A stretch of DNA of 42,380 nucleotides. Origin: an uncultured Bacteroidota bacterium (lineage in GTDB: Bacteria > Bacteroidota > Bacteroidia > Chitinophagales > Chitinophagaceae). Position numbers and translations under genes: made by a program. Of the stretch, positions 25,315 through 33,493 are shown in pieces; the first letter of the stretch is position 1, and every line of letters begins with the position of its first letter. The notes under the pieces are model-generated. The model saw nothing but the letters and a program-made list of their open reading frames with translations. It was not told the origin of the DNA and made no database searches. The DNA lies in NCBI GenBank assembly GCA_903881585.1, contig CAIRTW010000062.1, forward strand, positions 1 to 42,380, written 5' to 3'.

Positions 25315-25322
25315 TAAAGATA
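25315..25322 (-). promoter_or_regulatory. -7 box TATCTTTA before tiny lipoprotein 3
   Basis: A TAnnTTTA box on the minus strand, 19 bases before the ATG at 25295. A TTTTGG sequence about 17 bases further upstream could be the -33 element. Confidence 0.5.
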
Positions 25323-25402
25323 ATCAATTTTGCGAATCCCAAAAGAAGCGGCAATAAAATATTGCTCCGCGTGTGCAGACCAGTAAAAGAACGAAGCGGC
25401 CA

Positions 25403-25525
25403 CTAATCGTTTATATGCCGTGCATGAGGACGAAGCACGGTGTATTGTGGTTGCTTCTTTTGTGTTTTGCAGCTGGCTATCAAAGCCACTGCCAGGAGGA
25501 CGAGAATGTATGTAGTGCGTTTCAT
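25403..25525 (-). CDS. tiny lipoprotein 4 of 4
   Basis: A 40-residue protein from ATG 25525 (MKRTTYILVLLAVALIASC). The lipobox is LIASC, followed by KTQKKQPQYTVLRPHARHIND. It keeps the Cys, the Lys-rich linker and a TVxRPxxR-like tail of the family, with the order slightly changed (TVLRPHAR). It is first in the cluster by direction of transcription and has its own TATCTTTA box at 25547-25554. The gene lies in what would otherwise look like a 1.1-kb empty region between purH and the membrane protein gene. Confidence 0.68.
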   Translation of the reverse strand: MKRTTYILVLLAVALIASCKTQKKQPQYTVLRPHARHIND

Positions 25526-25546
25526 TGGGGGGATAAATTTATAAAC

Positions 25547-25554
25547 TAAAGATA
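25547..25554 (-). promoter_or_regulatory. -7 box TATCTTTA before tiny lipoprotein 4
   Basis: Same eight bases as at 25315, again about 21 bases before the ATG; the following AGT is also shared. Confidence 0.5.
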
Positions 25555-25647
25555 TTCACTTCGTCGCTTCAAAGTATATTTATTGGTATATGATTAACCG
25601 AGGATTAACGAAAGTGAATTTGCCGGAAGGATGCTTTAATTCAAATA

Positions 25648-27123
25648 TTAGTTTACTCTGCAAACTGTAAAACTATATCCCTGTGGTGTATTGGTGAGCG
25701 GGATGCCGAGGAATTTTCTCTTTTCAGCAGTACGCCAGTCGTAGATAATCGTGCATTTGCTTAGGAATTCGTTAGCAAAGGGCAAATACATTTGCTGGAT
25801 AATAAGGGTATCACCGCTCTTAAAGTGAATGCTGTCGAAAAATTTCACATCATCCACGTCATCAACCAGTGGCCAAAGGTTTACGGTGATATACACGTTC
25901 TTGCCATTGTGCACAAAACCATTAATAAGGGGCCTCGCTGCGGCAAAGTCTTTCCGGTCGTTCTTGTAATCTATAAAAAGGATGAATACCCGTAGAAATA
26001 CTATAGTCCCTGCTACATAAGTAGCAATGGTCAATGTATTAACTGTTGTTTTCAAAAACCCTTTTGGCAGCGATAAAATGCTCAGGAACAAATAAACGGA
26101 CAACGGCAAAATGAACTGCGTAGCATTATAAACCGTTGGCGACGCATACAGGATGAACCGGGCAATACCATACAATATCATCAGCTGTAGCGCGGATACA
26201 AGAATTATAGTAATGACACTATTGCGTTTAAAATGCGCGAAAAGCGATCTTAAATAAAAGAAGGTACACAACAGGAACAATATCAGGAAGCCAAAATTGA
26301 GCGGTGCTAAAAGCCAGTAGTGTATAAAGAGTTTTGCACTGCGGTCGATGCGCGTCATGGCAGATGCGGCATGGAGGCGAATGGTGTTTATAGTGTCTGC
26401 AAACCCATGTGGAGATGCCGATAAGATGCCATAGAAAACCAAAGCAATAACAGCAAAACGCGCGGCATTCACCCAAATACATCTAAAAACGTCGCTGGTA
26501 TTTAATAGTTCAAATGTCACAAAGAACAGGAAGCAGAAATAAAAACAGATGAGCTGCGTTGCGAACATTACAGAGAAAATGACGCAGATAAGCAGGTTAT
26601 ACAGCATTGCGTTCATGCCTGCCCGCTTGTTGTAAAGCAGAAATATCATAAACACCAAGAGCACAGTAATGGTCTCCGGGCGGCCAACAGTAGGAATGAG
26701 ATAGGTAGATACATAAACGACTGAGAACAGTACCATCATTTTCAATGCTGTACCGATCCGTTCGGGTAACACCGAGATCATAGTGCGGCAGTATAAAAAC
26801 AGGCTGGCAATGCTGAAGAGCGAGCAAATGAAAAAAATTGTTTTTATACCGGGATGCACCCTGCTCAATGAACCCAGCAGCATAGGAAAAAAAGGAACGT
26901 AGTAATTGAATTTTATAGCATTGTGAATATCCGTAGCCACTCCTACCACAGAGACATCATAAAGCGGGTTAATGAGCCCTAACCCATGTGAATATAGCAA
27001 CGCGGTAGGAATAAATACCCTGGAATCAGTACCGGGCGTGGGATATACATTGAGCCCATACAGAATAAGGATAACACACACAACGGCAGTTAAGGAATAA
27101 AGCAAAACCTTAAATCTATTCAT
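25648..27123 (-). CDS. GT-C-like polytopic membrane protein (PMT/ArnT-type topology)
   Basis: A 491-residue protein with about ten transmembrane helices. The first helix is followed by YPTPGTDSRVFIPTALLYSHGLG. An Asp in the first periplasmic loop next to Arg (TDSR) is the layout of GT-C enzymes such as GT39/GT83, where it acts in catalysis with a polyprenyl-phosphate sugar. The C-terminal about 110 residues are soluble, with DWRTAEKRKFLGIPL. The family call rests on topology and this motif only. It is close to the Wzi-like barrel gene (45 bp) on the same strand, so a role in surface glycans is plausible. Confidence 0.72.
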   Translation of the reverse strand: MNRFKVLLYSLTAVVCVILILYGLNVYPTPGTDSRVFIPTALLYSHGLGLINPLYDVSVVGVATDIHNAIKFNYYVPFFPMLLGSLSRVHPGIKTIFFICSLFSIASLFLYCRTMISVLPERIGTALKMMVLFSVVYVSTYLIPTVGRPETITVLLVFMIFLLYNKRAGMNAMLYNLLICVIFSVMFATQLICFYFCFLFFVTFELLNTSDVFRCIWVNAARFAVIALVFYGILSASPHGFADTINTIRLHAASAMTRIDRSAKLFIHYWLLAPLNFGFLILFLLCTFFYLRSLFAHFKRNSVITIILVSALQLMILYGIARFILYASPTVYNATQFILPLSVYLFLSILSLPKGFLKTTVNTLTIATYVAGTIVFLRVFILFIDYKNDRKDFAAARPLINGFVHNGKNVYITVNLWPLVDDVDDVKFFDSIHFKSGDTLIIQQMYLPFANEFLSKCTIIYDWRTAEKRKFLGIPLTNTPQGYSFTVCRVN

Positions 27124-27168
27124 AACACGTGTTCCTGATAATCCTGCTAAGATATACCGTTTGCCTGT

Positions 27169-28938
27169 TTAGAAGAAATCATAATCGCGCCTCGATGCAT
27201 TAAGCCGAATGCCCACATAGAAATAATTAGTGGTAAGCGGGCCATACACGGGGCCGGTGGTAGAATAGTCGTTCTTATAAATACCGTCATTGTTGGCATA
27301 TTTCCGGTAGGTATCGCCGATATCAATAAACATATTTCTGCGCACCTGGTAAGAGATATTTAGGTTCATCATCTCGCAGTGCGCCCTGGGCCCATTGATC
27401 ATACTTACTCCATACTGGCTGGGCGCGGAAACATAGGGGTCAAAGATGTTGTTGCCCAGGTTTGCGCCGCCTGTATCCACGCCTTGTATATAGTAAGTGC
27501 CTTTAAGGGTGAGGTAAAGATTCTTTGCCGGCTGATACTTTGCTACACCCACAACGCGTATAAAGCCGGAGCCGAGCGGATCTGCCAGCGGCTGATTGTA
27601 ATTGGTATAGTTGGCAAGGGTATCTTTTGCAGCATAGGTATAGGGGCGCACGGCGTCTATCTCTCCCTGTAGGTCCAGGTTCTTTATGGTGAAGGCATCG
27701 AAGTATTTTCCACCAGCCTGTATGCCCCATTTGTTGCCATACCATCCCTTACTGCTGATAAGCTCTTTAGCCCTGAACTCATTGAACATGAGCTGGCCAT
27801 AAAACTGCAGGTGTTTCGCCACTATGGCTTTTGCACTCATACCAAGTATGGACTTATCACCTTCACCGTTAAAACGGTTTATAGCCGTAGAGAAAATGAT
27901 CGGGTTGAGATAAGACAGCTCGTAAGTATTGGGCCGGTCAAACACCTCGGCTTCAAAAAAGCCAAGATTCAGCCATTTGGTTGTGTTCCAGGTGAGGTAG
28001 TGAATAGTAGAGTATTTATGCGCAATAAGGCCGTCGCCCTGGTTCTTATCATATTGAGGCGTCAGCTCCAGGTACAGGCATTCATAGTTGATATGCCATA
28101 TGCGTGTCTGCAATTGCAGGAACGGCATATTGGATGAATAGTCGGTAAGAAAAAGGCTGCTGATACCATCGCCCAGGAAATGTTTGCCGGAGCCGAACGA
28201 AACATTCACATGGTTTTTAATCGCATCGAAATTAACATAACCGCTGGCTTGCAGATAATCATAACGCCCGGTGGCGCCAGTGGCGATACCGGGAGGTAAA
28301 AAGTAATCAGCTCCCGGCACATTCTGGTGCCTGGGGTCTGTGACAGAATTATAAACAAAATAAGGGTATTGCTCCTGGTTATCAACTACAGATGTATAGA
28401 AACCGATCTTTTTGGCTATCCAGCCGCGCAGCTCTGCGCCCTGGCTGTTGGTAATGACCTTGTGCGATATGCCCTCTGGCGCAGGGGTATTTTGCTGGTA
28501 CAGAGCTATTCCACTAAGCACGGGATTTACCACCACAAAAAAGTCCTTAGTTTTCACATAAGCCAGGTCATATTGCTTCGTATAAAAAGTATGGAACCAT
28601 GAAAGCTTTGAGTTTAAGGCACCATTTTCATTGCGTGCCCACTCACCGCTCTCAGATACCATTTGCTCTATATTGTACCAATCTATCTGTGAAATACTCT
28701 TTTTAGTCGGTGTGTCACTGCCCACAGGTGGTACCAGCGATTCAAGAAAATATATTGCGTTTCTGCGCGACTCCGGCTTATCTCCGGTGCAAAGCGTATC
28801 AGAAAGCCTGCCGGAGCGCGTCTCCAGCCGGTCCAGCACATGATTATCTTCTGAGCCTATCTGCAAAAAAGTGGTTTGAGCCTGTGAAAGAACAGCAGTA
28901 GATAACAGCGCAGCAAGCAGGCAGGCTTTTTTAAGCAT
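27169..28938 (-). CDS. outer-membrane β-barrel, Wzi/RemB-like capsule assembly family
   Basis: A 589-residue protein with a signal peptide (cut near LSQAQ). The rest has regular amphipathic β strands and a C-terminal aromatic residue (RRDYDFF), as in outer-membrane barrels. Segments such as FGSGKHFLGDGISSLFLTDYSSNMPFLQLQT and NLGFFEAEVF, LNPIIFS are typical of the Wzi capsule-assembly family. In Flavobacterium a member of this group is the gliding protein RemB. The likely role is binding or export of surface polysaccharide at the outer membrane. It is upstream of the GT-C-like gene on the same strand and divergent from pyrC (79 bp gap). Confidence 0.83.
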   Translation of the reverse strand: MLKKACLLAALLSTAVLSQAQTTFLQIGSEDNHVLDRLETRSGRLSDTLCTGDKPESRRNAIYFLESLVPPVGSDTPTKKSISQIDWYNIEQMVSESGEWARNENGALNSKLSWFHTFYTKQYDLAYVKTKDFFVVVNPVLSGIALYQQNTPAPEGISHKVITNSQGAELRGWIAKKIGFYTSVVDNQEQYPYFVYNSVTDPRHQNVPGADYFLPPGIATGATGRYDYLQASGYVNFDAIKNHVNVSFGSGKHFLGDGISSLFLTDYSSNMPFLQLQTRIWHINYECLYLELTPQYDKNQGDGLIAHKYSTIHYLTWNTTKWLNLGFFEAEVFDRPNTYELSYLNPIIFSTAINRFNGEGDKSILGMSAKAIVAKHLQFYGQLMFNEFRAKELISSKGWYGNKWGIQAGGKYFDAFTIKNLDLQGEIDAVRPYTYAAKDTLANYTNYNQPLADPLGSGFIRVVGVAKYQPAKNLYLTLKGTYYIQGVDTGGANLGNNIFDPYVSAPSQYGVSMINGPRAHCEMMNLNISYQVRRNMFIDIGDTYRKYANNDGIYKNDYSTTGPVYGPLTTNYFYVGIRLNASRRDYDFF

Positions 28939-28964
28939 AAAGAAGGTTTTTCAGATGCGTTTGG

Positions 28965-28972
28965 TAGATTTG
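28965..28972 (+). promoter_or_regulatory. -7 promoter box TAGATTTG of the dihydroorotase gene
   Basis: A TAnnTTTG match 45 bases before the ATG at 29018, in the gap between the divergent Wzi-like gene and pyrC. The -33 element is not clear. Confidence 0.4.
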
Positions 28973-29017
28973 TGGGAATCAAATTTGTCCCGCTTAAACC
29001 GGTACGAATATACCATT

Positions 29018-30349
29018 ATGTTTTCGAAATTAATAAAGAAGGCCACCCTGGTCAACGAAGGAGTAAGCGCTGTAAAAGATGTATTCATAAAGGACGGCTT
29101 CATAGAGCGTATCGATGATGACATACAACCCTCCGGCAACTGCCTGGAAATTAATGGCGAGGGCTTGTACCTGCTGCCGGGTGTTATTGATGACCAGGTA
29201 CACTTCCGTGAGCCGGGGCTAACGCACAAAGCCACCATTGCTACCGAAGCACATGCGGCTATAGCTGGCGGCACCACATCCTTTATGGAAATGCCTAACA
29301 CCAATCCGCCCGCGCTCACACAGGAACTGCTGGAATCGAAGTATGATATTGCGGCGGCAACTTCGGTTGCCAACTATTCGTTTTTCATGGGTGTGTCTAA
29401 CAGCAACGCTGATGAAGTGCTGAGGACCAATGGCAGGAAGAAAGACGTTTGCGGCGTAAAGATATTCATGGGCTCCAGCACCGGCGATATGCTGGTGGAT
29501 AACTACATAACGCTATCGAAGATATTTTCTGAATCTGAGCTGCTGATAGCAACACATTGCGAGAACGAGCACATTATCAACGCGAACAAATTAAAGTACC
29601 CCGATGCCGACAACGCCTCATATCACCCAATGATACGGGATGCTGAAGCTTGCTTTGAAAGCTCATTTTCGGCTGTACAACTCGCAAAACAATACAACAC
29701 CAGGTTGCATATACTGCATATATCCACTGCGAAGGAATTGCAATTGTTTACCAATATGTTTCCGCTGAAAGACAAGCGCATCACATCAGAAGTTTGCGTA
29801 CACCACCTGCATTTTACGGCAGATGATTATGCACGCCTGGGAAACCTCATCAAGTGCAACCCTGCTATAAAAGCGCCGGAAAACAAAGCTGCTTTGTGGG
29901 AAGCGCTGCTGGATGACCGCCTGGATATTATAGCTACCGATCATGCACCGCATACCTGGGAGGAAAAACAGCAGCCTTATCAGAAAGCGCCGGCCGGTGT
30001 GCCGCTGGTGCAGCATTCGTTGCTGCTGATGCTGCAATACGTGAAAGAGGGCCGTATCTCCATAGAAAAGGTGGTAGAGAAAATGTGTCATGCCCCGGCG
30101 CAATGTTTCCAGATAGATAAGCGCGGCTACATCCGCGAAGGCTACCATGCCGACCTGGTGCTGGTGGACATGAACGAAACCACGAAAGTGACCAAAGAAA
30201 ATATTCTGTACAAATGCGGCTGGTCGCCATTTGAGGGACATACGTTCCCGGCTGCTGTGCGATACACCTTCATCAATGGGCAGATAGCATATAACGATGG
30301 TAAGGTGAATGATGCGGTGAGGGGGCAAAGGTTAATGTTTGAACGGTAA
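29018..30349 (+). CDS. pyrC: dihydroorotase
   Basis: Starting at MFSKLIKKATLVNEG the protein has 443 residues. Seen: PGVIDDQVHFREPGLTHK (59-71 region), the carboxylated Lys148 in GVKIFMGSS, His180 in THCENEH, HILHIST, and the catalytic Asp in ATDHAPHT. It cyclises carbamoyl-aspartate to dihydroorotate in pyrimidine synthesis. In the canonical D-x-H-x-H-x-R motif the first His is Gln60 here; I recall the same 'DDQVHFREPG' in other Bacteroidota dihydroorotases, so it is probably a phylum trait rather than a defect. The frame is open upstream to 28955, but the domain starts at the chosen Met. The MutS-like gene begins 2 bp after its stop. Confidence 0.93.
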   Translation: MFSKLIKKATLVNEGVSAVKDVFIKDGFIERIDDDIQPSGNCLEINGEGLYLLPGVIDDQVHFREPGLTHKATIATEAHAAIAGGTTSFMEMPNTNPPALTQELLESKYDIAAATSVANYSFFMGVSNSNADEVLRTNGRKKDVCGVKIFMGSSTGDMLVDNYITLSKIFSESELLIATHCENEHIINANKLKYPDADNASYHPMIRDAEACFESSFSAVQLAKQYNTRLHILHISTAKELQLFTNMFPLKDKRITSEVCVHHLHFTADDYARLGNLIKCNPAIKAPENKAALWEALLDDRLDIIATDHAPHTWEEKQQPYQKAPAGVPLVQHSLLLMLQYVKEGRISIEKVVEKMCHAPAQCFQIDKRGYIREGYHADLVLVDMNETTKVTKENILYKCGWSPFEGHTFPAAVRYTFINGQIAYNDGKVNDAVRGQRLMFER

Positions 30350-30351
30350 AA

Positions 30352-31692
30352 ATGCAAAACGATAAAACCACGCTCCGGGATCTGTCCATATTCACCTCTG
30401 ACGGGAGCGGGGATGTATTTGCATTAGTAGACCACACTACCACACATGCGGGCAGGGACATGCTGCGTAAGCACATCCAGCATCCGCCGGACAGTTATGA
30501 AAAGCTAAAAGAAGTACAGGAAGCCATAAAATTCTGGGCAGCCAATGTGGAATTGTGGCCCAAAATGATCCTGAACGGTACATTGGTGATGCTGGATAAG
30601 TTTTTCGAATCGGCAGATAACCTTTCAACGCCGCCTACCGGCATCACATTACTGCTCAATTCCTATTTTCAGAAGCTGCTGCACAAGCAGGAATATTTTT
30701 ATACCCGATTTTCGCTCTCCCATTTGGCTGATTTTCTGAATGGCTGCGCCCAGCTTGCTAACATCGCAGACCGGACCGACGTACCAGCCCTTTTAAAACG
30801 GGAGCTGGAAACTATAAAGGAGGAATTAAAGCACCGGCTCACCGCCCCGATCGCCGCCATCACCAAGGAAACAAAATATGCGGACCTGATGCAGCTTGAT
30901 TACAGGGCACGTCGTGAGCTAAAGCATACCGTACACCGGCTTATAGATAGCTACTCGAGACTGGATGCGTGGCGGTCTATGGCCATAGCGACGAATGTAC
31001 ATGGCTGGATTTTCCCCGAACTGTTGCCAGCCAGCCCTGTTTGTCTGGAGACCGCAGGGCTCAGCCATCCTTTGCTGAAGCAGCCGGTTAGCTATGACAT
31101 AGCCTTTGAGCAAGACCGGAATTTTCTTTTACTTACAGGCGCTAATATGTCGGGCAAGACAACCTTTATGCGGGCGCTTGGGGTAGGCGCTTTGCTGGCA
31201 CATGTGGGTATGGGTGTTCCTGCGCGTGCTATGCGCGTCAGTTTTTTGCAGGGCATTATCACCAATATGCAGGTAGAGGACAACATACTGCGTGGAGAAA
31301 GCTATTTCTTTGCCGAAGTGCAGCGTATGAAGCAGACCGCCGAAAAACTGCTGAAGCGCGAGCCCCACCTGGTGCTGATGGATGAATTGTTTAAAGGCAC
31401 CAATGTGCATGATGCCTATGAGTGTACGCGGGCGGTAATGGACGGACTGCTGCACCATCCCAACCACCTGATGATCATATCCACGCATCTATACGAGGTA
31501 GCGCAGCAATTCAAAGCAGACAATGTGCGCAATAAGGAGATACTTTTTTATTACTTTGTCACCACTATGAGCACGGAGGGAGAATATAAATTTACTTACG
31601 AACTGAAAAGTGGTATATCTGATGACCGGATAGGGTATAGGATCTTGCAGAAAGAAGGTGTTATTGACCTATTGAACCGCAATGCGGGATAA
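30352..31692 (+). CDS. MutS-like ATPase lacking the mismatch-recognition domain
   Basis: A 446-residue protein with a helical lever/clamp-like domain (about 20-210) and a MutS ATPase domain (about 235-446). Seen: Walker A GANMSGKTT (263-271), DNILRGESYFFAEVQRMKQ, and Walker B LVLMDELFKGTNVHDAYECTRAVMD. MutS proper has about 850 residues with an N-terminal mismatch-binding domain carrying a Phe-x-Glu motif; none is present, nor is there a C-terminal Smr domain as in MutS2. It belongs with short MutS homologues common in Bacteroidota whose function is not settled. It is coupled to pyrC (2 bp gap), so it may be expressed with it. Confidence 0.85.
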   Translation: MQNDKTTLRDLSIFTSDGSGDVFALVDHTTTHAGRDMLRKHIQHPPDSYEKLKEVQEAIKFWAANVELWPKMILNGTLVMLDKFFESADNLSTPPTGITLLLNSYFQKLLHKQEYFYTRFSLSHLADFLNGCAQLANIADRTDVPALLKRELETIKEELKHRLTAPIAAITKETKYADLMQLDYRARRELKHTVHRLIDSYSRLDAWRSMAIATNVHGWIFPELLPASPVCLETAGLSHPLLKQPVSYDIAFEQDRNFLLLTGANMSGKTTFMRALGVGALLAHVGMGVPARAMRVSFLQGIITNMQVEDNILRGESYFFAEVQRMKQTAEKLLKREPHLVLMDELFKGTNVHDAYECTRAVMDGLLHHPNHLMIISTHLYEVAQQFKADNVRNKEILFYYFVTTMSTEGEYKFTYELKSGISDDRIGYRILQKEGVIDLLNRNAG

Positions 31693-31722
31693 AAAGCGAT
31701 TGTTAATTCAAAATTTTATATA

Positions 31723-31878
31723 GTGGCGCTTACAAAAAAAACAAAAGGTGTATTGGTAATTATTCTGTTCATGGCCATTCTGTTGCTGCCATTTTGTTAT
31801 GCATTTCTGCGTGACAGGCTCGGAGGACATACGGAGATGAAGCAAGAGCAGACCCCCGCTGCGCCGGTAAACAGATAG
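31723..31878 (+). CDS. 51-residue single-pass membrane protein (short gene)
   Basis: An open frame from GTG 31723 to TAG 31878 encodes MALTKKTKGVLVIILFMAILLL, then CYAFLRDRLGGHTEMKQEQTPAAPVNR. A Lys-rich N-terminus, one hydrophobic helix (about 9-29) and a polar Pro/Ala-rich tail give a clear single-pass topology. It lies 30 bp after the MutS-like gene in the same direction and is convergent with the aldolase gene. The GTG start and short length leave doubt; no ATG gives a complete helix. Confidence 0.5.
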   Translation: MALTKKTKGVLVIILFMAILLLPFCYAFLRDRLGGHTEMKQEQTPAAPVNR

Positions 31879-31889
31879 CATTTGTGCCT

Positions 31890-32912
31890 TTACCTAAGCT
31901 TATCGACCGCCCCCGCAAACTTCATTATATCCTCTTCCTTAGTATCCCAGGCACACATCAGCCTTACTTCGTGGGTATTCTCTTTCCATACATAAAATGG
32001 GTAATGCTCTTGCAGCGGCTCATACCAGGTACGGGGTATTTCGGCAAATACAGCATTGGCCTGTACTGGTTTTGTGATCTTCACCTGCCTGTTGGGCGTT
32101 AAAGATTTGCACAAAAGCTCAGCCATTTTATTGGCATGTGTGGCATGTTTTCTCCAGAGTTCGTCCTGGAGCATTGCTTCAAATTGGGCTGCGATAAACC
32201 GCGTTTTTGATGCCAGCTGCATGATCTGCTTATGCTTGCAGGCTATGTGCTTCGACAGTTCTTTGTTGAAAACAACCACCGCTTCGCCAAACATCATCCC
32301 CGCCTTAGTACCACCCAGGGAGAGAATATCTATGCCGGCAGCCGTACTTATATCTTTTAACCCGCAGCCTAGTGATGCGGCTGCATTAAAAAAGCGGGAA
32401 CCGTCCATATGCAGGTATAGTCCATGTTCTTTTGTAAGTTTTGAGATCTCTTTTATTTCATCTGGCTTGTAAACCGTGCCATATTCTGTGGCCTGGGTAA
32501 TGGAGAGCATAGCAGTCTGCGCATAATGCACATCGCCCTTTCTTATCAGCCGCTCATTTATGGTTTCTATATCCAGCTTTCCCTTGTCATTGGCGCGGAG
32601 CGGGAAGAACCTGCATCCGGTAAATGTTTCGGGGGCAGAAGACTCATCATTATATATGTGCGAAGTGTCTGAGCATAGAACCGCATTGTATGACTGTGTC
32701 GCGCTGCTGATACTGAGCACATTAGCCCCTGTGCCATTAAAAACAAAATAGACATCTACATCCGCATCAAACACCTCTTTGAATAATGCAACACTGCGAC
32801 TGGTAACCTCATCGGCACCGTAGGAGCGTACGTGGGCTTTATTTACTTTTTGCAGGGCATCCATCACTTCCGGCAGTACCCCGGCATAATTATCACTGGC
32901 AAAGCTCTTCAT
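31890..32912 (-). CDS. ltaE: low-specificity L-threonine aldolase
   Basis: A 340-residue fold-type I PLP enzyme. Seen: the N-terminal FASDNYAGVLPEVMDAL, FNGTGANVLSIS (phosphate binding), Asp170 in LHMDGSRFFNAA, and the Schiff-base Lys203 in SLGGTKAGMMFGE. It cleaves L-threonine or allo-threonine to glycine and acetaldehyde and is cytoplasmic. A few Bacteroidota homologues are annotated as β-eliminating lyases, but the GGTKAG context supports the aldolase reading. Together with the Kbl gene 5 kb away it forms a Thr-Gly link, though the two are not in one operon. The length is normal. Confidence 0.92.
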   Translation of the reverse strand: MKSFASDNYAGVLPEVMDALQKVNKAHVRSYGADEVTSRSVALFKEVFDADVDVYFVFNGTGANVLSISSATQSYNAVLCSDTSHIYNDESSAPETFTGCRFFPLRANDKGKLDIETINERLIRKGDVHYAQTAMLSITQATEYGTVYKPDEIKEISKLTKEHGLYLHMDGSRFFNAAASLGCGLKDISTAAGIDILSLGGTKAGMMFGEAVVVFNKELSKHIACKHKQIMQLASKTRFIAAQFEAMLQDELWRKHATHANKMAELLCKSLTPNRQVKITKPVQANAVFAEIPRTWYEPLQEHYPFYVWKENTHEVRLMCAWDTKEEDIMKFAGAVDKLR

Positions 32913-32973
32913 GAGAAATAGATTTTGCTTTAAAAGTAGCGGTTTTCCTAACTTTAGACAACAAATGATTCAG

Positions 32974-33480
32974 ATGAAACGCATATCGCTGCTTTTATTT
33001 GCGCTTATTCTTTCAGTAAGTGCCTTTGCCCAGCGCACCATACAGTTGCGGAATCTTTGGATCAGGCCACAGGTACATGTGCTATTCCAGGGGTATAGTA
33101 TTTCATTCACTATAAAGGATATTGACAAAGCGCTGCAATTACTGGCAGAAACCGGCGATACCACCTATGGCACTTCGTGTGGGCTGGACACGGCAGGTGA
33201 TTATGTGGTAGAGTTATTTCCGGGGCTGAAAATGGAATACCACATGCCCCTGCAGGTATTGATGCAAAAGGCTGTAGGTGCGTTTTTGATTTCAGCAGGT
33301 CACGCCTACATAGAAAACCCGAGACGCAAGATAGTGAGGGCTGTTGTTTCCAACATCCAGCCGCTTTCGCCAGGTGTGGATGACGCCTATATCATATTTA
33401 CCGACCCGAATAATGATAATATGATCTTCACGGGTATGATGGCTGCAGATATGTACCACAAAGACCTGGGGATAGATTAA
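32974..33480 (+). CDS. secreted hypothetical protein
   Basis: Starting at MKRISLLLFALIL the protein has 168 residues and a signal peptide cut near SAFAQ. The frame opens at 32911, but the inner Met gives the proper signal sequence and the outer one overlaps the divergent aldolase start. The mature domain (about 145 residues) has mixed α/β character with GDYVVELFPGLKMEYHMPLQVLMQKAVGAFLISAGHAYIENP. I do not recognise the family. No lipobox is present. A TAACTTTA sequence shortly upstream could be its -7 box. Confidence 0.7.
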   Translation: MKRISLLLFALILSVSAFAQRTIQLRNLWIRPQVHVLFQGYSISFTIKDIDKALQLLAETGDTTYGTSCGLDTAGDYVVELFPGLKMEYHMPLQVLMQKAVGAFLISAGHAYIENPRRKIVRAVVSNIQPLSPGVDDAYIIFTDPNNDNMIFTGMMAADMYHKDLGID

Positions 33481-33493
33481 GGAACGCTGACAC

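Noticed and set aside
29018-29206. Treating the dihydroorotase as a broken gene because of the Gln in the metal motif
   Set aside because: All other active-site segments are intact and the same DDQVHFREPG motif is recalled from other Bacteroidota enzymes.
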